10,267 nucleotides of DNA, taken from the NCBI GenBank assembly GCA_934476545.1, contig CAKSOB010000050.1, positions 1 through 10,267 on the forward strand. The letters are read 5' to 3'. Made by a program: the position numbers and the translations under genes. The stretch comes from an uncultured Eubacteriales bacterium. GTDB lineage: Bacteria > Bacillota > Clostridia > Oscillospirales > Acutalibacteraceae. How positions within the stretch are numbered: the stretch's first letter is position 1; each line of letters starts with the position of its first letter. This document shows, piece after piece, positions 6,781-10,267 of this stretch. The notes under the pieces are model-generated. The model had not been told where the DNA came from. It saw nothing but the letters and a program-made list of their open reading frames with translations, and made no database searches.

Positions 6781-9700
6781 TCATGCAGCCGGCATATTCA
6801 CATCAGCTTGCTGCCGCTCCTGCTCTCTTTGCTGCAGCTGTGCAAGGAAATCTTTCACTTTATCCAAATTTTGCTGTGTTTTCTCTTGGTTGGTCAATGG
6901 TTGTACGATGCCGTCTTCCCAACTGCTCAAATTGCTCTGTGGCAGAATTGCCGCAACACGAATGGTAACGGTTCCGTTATTGAGATATTTCTCTGGAACC
7001 AACGCATAGCTTTCCATGCTGTTGCTCTTTTTATCCTCACGCCCATAAGCGCTGATGTAGTACTGTGTTTTTGTAGAAGTACCGGTCTGGGAGGTCAACT
7101 CATAAACCAAACGATAATTCTTCAAAGAACCGCTCAACAGTTTGTAGTCCTTCTGATAGGCCTTATCCGTAGGCTCTACCCAAGTGGCATTGACCTTTTC
7201 GGTGGAATCGGTCAACTTGCTGTATCCATCCAGTTCCGTCAGCTCTGTCTGCTTGCCGTTCCGCCACCAGTTATTGATCTTGGAATTTGCATAGCAGCTC
7301 TGCTGCTTCTCGGAAGCAAGACTCTGCAAGGATACTTGTGCGGTATGCAGGTCGTCCTGATTTGGAGATTGAATATCAACCTGTTCTGCATCCGGCAACA
7401 ATAGGGTGACCCGTTCGGTTCCATCTGCTGTTTTGCTCAAGGAAAGTTTAGATTTTACGGAAATTGTCCATGCCTCATTGCCCGGATACTGCATAGTTAC
7501 CTGATACGGTAACTCTAAGGTTGAGCCTTCTGTCAGTACGCCAATCTTCACTCCTACCGGAGCATCCTGCTTGGAGTTCTTTTTCTTTGCATCGGTTTCT
7601 GTGGATGAGAATACGGTGTTCGGGTCGGTGGTTGCATAGAATACCGCATACTCTCCCGAAGTTTCGGTTGGCTCTAAATAAATCCAATCGAGGTACTGCA
7701 CAGCATACTCTTTGTTGTCCTGCTTCAATGTTGTTTGATCCTCGGAGCGAACAATTTGGATTCTGTGCAGGTCACTGTGACCAGGCAGCTCCATCCGCAG
7801 AACGGTTTGTTTTACCGTAACGGTAGAATCTCCACCGGTAATCGGATAGGTTACCGACTGGGCAGTATCGCTGATTTCCGGTGTTGCAATTTGCACTCTT
7901 GGAATTTGAATCCAAGCGTAGTTGACAGTATCATCGCTTGCTTCGTCCTCATCAGACCAGAAGGAGCTGACCTGATTATCCGAAACACTCCGCATGGCAA
8001 TTTTCAACCACTTGCCGGCATAGTCATCCAACAAAGCGCCGGTTTCGTCGATGAGATACAGCGTCAAACTGCCGCTCTGCAAATCACCGGACATGATACC
8101 GGTATCTGCATCCTTGGCAATCAACGTTTTTACTGCACCTGCATCCCAAGCGTCACTGCTTACCTTACTGGTATCATGGTTGCCCTTTTCATTATAAAGA
8201 GCAACGGCAACTTGATAGGTTCCGTCAATGTCGTAGGTGCTGTTGGATTTGTAAGTCAGCTTCAAGCCGTTTGCAAATTCTTCCAAGGTCATGTAGCCGG
8301 TTTTGCTGTAGCTTGGGTCGGAGGTTAGGTTGGTTACCAATGGTACTTCCAGACGATCCGGCAAGGTCAGCTCTGCCACAACACCCTTTGGACCTCTGCG
8401 ATACGGACAAGCCTTTCCATTAGACTCCGTTTTGTGCGGAATTGCACGAATAGAAATCTCCAACTGCTCTCCACGATCGTAGTCATTTAAGTCGATGGTC
8501 TGCTTCTTGCTGATTACATCGCTAAATGTCCACACAGAAGTTAAGTTCTTTGTGATGGTTCTTTTAGAATCATCAAAGCGCAACCGCATGGTCTTAGCAA
8601 TGGTTGCGGTTTGGGTGGTTTCTGTCCAACGGTAGATGATTTCGCCATCCTTGTTTTCAATAGAAACTTGTTTCTTTGCAGCGTATAATGCTTTCAGCTT
8701 CTCCAATGCACTGTTATAACTTGCATTATCCGGATAAGTTGCAACTGCCTTTGTGTCGTTTTCACTGCGCTCCACCGTAATTTCATACGCACCCACATGA
8801 GGTTGCTCGGCGGTTGGCAGGGCTTTGTACTTCACGTCGTATTGCAGGGCATCCTTTTGGGTCTTGCCACTTGCATCCTTATGGAGAGATACGGTCGGCT
8901 TTGTCATTTGAGAAAGTCTGCGTTTCAAGCTCTGTGGATCCGGCTGCGCCTTTGCGCCCACAGGGAAAATCCGGGTCTTGCCATTTGTATCCACCATTCC
9001 GTGGCGGCTGACAAACGCACTGACTTCCGTGTAATCCCAAGTATTACCGCTGTTCTTATAAGTATTTTGTGTTCCAGATTGAGCGGTTACCGTATCGGCT
9101 GTAATCTGCGCTGTGACAGGTCCTTCCTCTGTTTCATTAGAACCGAGGACACGATAATCATACGTTGCGTTATTGTATTTTGCGCCGTTTTCATCATTAT
9201 CCCATGTCAGGAGATATTGATCGGTGTCTTCGTCGTAAGTATGTACAACCTCCGGAGTTGGCTGCTTTTTCAAGTTACTGTCATCAATATCGTAGAAGTA
9301 AACCTGATTCTTCATCTGGGTTTTGGTAGAACCGGTTTTGTAGTTTACACTCTTCTTCCCGTTGTAATCGAGAAGCGTATTGTAATATAAGCTGTAAGTA
9401 TCTTCCCCGCCATATTCGATAACAAAACCGGATGCCAAATTCTCACCGGAAATTAACTTTGTGCCTGTATTTGCTGTGGTTACATGACGCTCCTCGGTAA
9501 CATACAACTTTGTCAGTTCCTCTTTTGTCCAAGTGGTTTGGTTGTTATCCCCGTGAACGGTGTGACCCATATAGACCACATTGTTTGCCATAAAGGCAGG
9601 ATAACTTCGGAGGAACAAATCGCTGTAAGCCTCCGCATCCAACAAGTCTTCCGGCAGGTCGCTGAGCTGCGTGGAGATTGCTGTGTTGGAGGTATCGGAT

Positions 9701-10267
9701 ACCTGCAACTGAGAAGTTGCCACTACAACCGGAACCTTCAATTCCCTATCTACTGCGGTCAATTCGGAACGCATATAGTAGGAAGTTTGCTTTTTATCAA
9801 TTTTCAGCAGATAATTCAGCGTATCCATGGTGTCGCCATAGAAGCCTACGTTAGCATCCCCATCTTCTGCTGACAATTTTACATCGGCAATTTTACTTGT
9901 ACCTGTATAAATTGATTGTCCCCACATATCACTCTGTCGCAGTTGCGCAGTAGAAGAACCATATTGGTTTCCTCCATCCGAAATAACAGCAGAAAGATAC
10001 ATGACGTTTACCTTATCCTCCGGTGTTACCTTCCATGTTCCGGTTGATGTTTCAGAAGCAACTGTCATACCGTTAAAATCGGTAATTGTTTTTGTTCTAT
10101 TCCGAACGGTCATCTTCAGGTTGCTTAACGCACTATTCAAAGCCCCCTCGTCTGTAATACCCTGCTTCTTCAGGAAGTTCACATAATCCTGCTTGTTATC
10201 CAAATACAGGCGATATTGCAAGCTGTTGTTTACCAATTCCAGTTCCAAGTGGTACTTCGGTGTTGGC
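6781..10267 (-). CDS. Giant extracellular beta-rich protein with Fn3-like modules (N-terminus off window)
   Basis: The product is unrecognised. The frame is open to the right edge; 1161 C-terminal residues are visible. The composition is that of a secreted protein: rich in Thr, Ser, Asn, Asp, Tyr and Lys, only two Cys, and no TM helix in the visible part. Several stretches look like fibronectin type III folds, for example YLLTWDNDENGAKYN, then YDYRV, and VNATWVEP. Three share a strand motif of Tyr, a Gly turn and alternating hydrophobics: DYDRGEQLEISIRAI, DYAGKWLKIAMRSV and KYLNNGTVTIRVAAI, the last two followed by SSFW or SSWE. The C-terminus is a charged, Gln-rich helix (QQNLDKVKDFLAQLQQREQ), with no LPXTG sorting signal. 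The TGA stop overlaps an ATG of the next gene. Co-transcription with three minor pilins suggests a pilus- or pseudopilus-associated surface protein, perhaps an adhesin; it may itself carry an N-terminal prepilin leader or signal peptide. That role is inferred from context only. Confidence 0.85.
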   Translation of the reverse strand, partial: PTPKYHLELELVNNSLQYRLYLDNKQDYVNFLKKQGITDEGALNSALSNLKMTVRNRTKTITDFNGMTVASETSTGTWKVTPEDKVNVMYLSAVISDGGNQYGSSTAQLRQSDMWGQSIYTGTSKIADVKLSAEDGDANVGFYGDTMDTLNYLLKIDKKQTSYYMRSELTAVDRELKVPVVVATSQLQVSDTSNTAISTQLSDLPEDLLDAEAYSDLFLRSYPAFMANNVVYMGHTVHGDNNQTTWTKEELTKLYVTEERHVTTANTGTKLISGENLASGFVIEYGGEDTYSLYYNTLLDYNGKKSVNYKTGSTKTQMKNQVYFYDIDDSNLKKQPTPEVVHTYDEDTDQYLLTWDNDENGAKYNNATYDYRVLGSNETEEGPVTAQITADTVTAQSGTQNTYKNSGNTWDYTEVSAFVSRHGMVDTNGKTRIFPVGAKAQPDPQSLKRRLSQMTKPTVSLHKDASGKTQKDALQYDVKYKALPTAEQPHVGAYEITVERSENDTKAVATYPDNASYNSALEKLKALYAAKKQVSIENKDGEIIYRWTETTQTATIAKTMRLRFDDSKRTITKNLTSVWTFSDVISKKQTIDLNDYDRGEQLEISIRAIPHKTESNGKACPYRRGPKGVVAELTLPDRLEVPLVTNLTSDPSYSKTGYMTLEEFANGLKLTYKSNSTYDIDGTYQVAVALYNEKGNHDTSKVSSDAWDAGAVKTLIAKDADTGIMSGDLQSGSLTLYLIDETGALLDDYAGKWLKIAMRSVSDNQVSSFWSDEDEASDDTVNYAWIQIPRVQIATPEISDTAQSVTYPITGGDSTVTVKQTVLRMELPGHSDLHRIQIVRSEDQTTLKQDNKEYAVQYLDWIYLEPTETSGEYAVFYATTDPNTVFSSTETDAKKKNSKQDAPVGVKIGVLTEGSTLELPYQVTMQYPGNEAWTISVKSKLSLSKTADGTERVTLLLPDAEQVDIQSPNQDDLHTAQVSLQSLASEKQQSCYANSKINNWWRNGKQTELTELDGYSKLTDSTEKVNATWVEPTDKAYQKDYKLLSGSLKNYRLVYELTSQTGTSTKTQYYISAYGREDKKSNSMESYALVPEKYLNNGTVTIRVAAILPQSNLSSWEDGIVQPLTNQEKTQQNLDKVKDFLAQLQQREQERQQADVNMPAA
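6890..9262 (-). repeat. Fn3-like module array within the giant protein
   Basis: Reading by eye gives four probable beta-sandwich modules, in protein order: about 8940-9262 (PTPEVV.. to VGAKAQ), 8350-8905 (KPTVSLHK.. to LPDRLEVP), 7870-8340 (PLVTNL.. to ATPEIS) and 6890-7200 (VNATWVEP.. to DGIVQPL). The second to fourth share the motif Y, G, then alternating hydrophobics ending in RAI, RSV or AAI, at about 8439-8485, 7985-8025 and 6946-6990. The region between 7200 and 7870 is also beta-rich but shows no such motif. The modules are strongly diverged and not nucleotide repeats. Exact boundaries are uncertain. Confidence 0.4.

Noticed and set aside
6709..7404. Plus-strand open frame of 231 codons opposite the pilin operon
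   Set aside because: It is antisense to the PilX-like gene and the giant gene, and its hydrophobic Leu- and Cys-containing product is the complement of ordinary codons. No start signal was found.
9179..9240. EF-hand or dockerin-like calcium loops in the giant protein (DEDTD, DNDENG)
   Set aside because: The Asp/Asn spacing only partly fits DxDxDG and the final acidic ligand is missing. Acidic turns are common in such beta proteins.
1..10267. CRISPR arrays, tRNA or rRNA genes, IS elements or phage genes
   Set aside because: No spaced direct repeats, cloverleaf-like sequence, transposase motif or terminal inverted repeats were seen, and nearly all bases lie in six ordinary genes.

Overview
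The window looks like chromosomal DNA of a Gram-positive, anaerobic-type Firmicute, most likely class Clostridia and perhaps near Oscillospiraceae/Ruminococcaceae. The reasons are strong AAGGAGG-type ribosome binding sites, an RND exporter with a very long coiled-coil insert of the kind seen in Firmicutes, prepilin-type genes in a compact operon, and moderate GC. The genus cannot be fixed from the sequence, and no obvious sign of recent transfer was seen.

Layout. Bases 1-4000 (+) hold an RND-family efflux permease, missing only its N-terminus (about 60 residues, including TM1) at the left edge, followed by a hairpin terminator at about 4004-4046. Bases 4094-4897 (+) hold a complete ZIP-family (GufA-like) divalent metal transporter. 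A strong stem-loop at about 4902-4958 lies between this gene and a convergent minus-strand operon and probably ends transcription from both sides. The operon is read from right to left: a giant secreted-type beta-rich protein with Fn3-like modules (6781 to beyond 10267, N-terminus off the window), a PilX/GspK-like minor pilin (6029-6748), a PilV/GspI-like prepilin (5612-6016) and a PilW/GspJ-like prepilin (4957-5580). The genes overlap or are separated by 12-31 bases, and all three small ones have strong ribosome binding sites.

How the genes fit together. The two plus-strand genes are membrane transporters: one exporting, energised by ions, and one moving divalent metals. Nothing links them functionally except proximity. 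The minus-strand operon is the more interesting part. Three minor-pilin-like proteins resembling the PilX, PilV and PilW classes follow a giant beta-rich protein. This recalls the Gram-negative pilVWX-pilY1 tip-complex operons, with an unrelated giant protein in the place of PilY1. That reading is inference: the assembly ATPase, platform protein, major pilin and prepilin peptidase are not in the window.

No tRNA, rRNA, CRISPR array, insertion sequence or attachment site was recognised. No stretch longer than 100 bases lacks a gene; the largest gap is about 93 bases (4001-4093). The other long open frames are antisense or out-of-frame shadows of the six genes.
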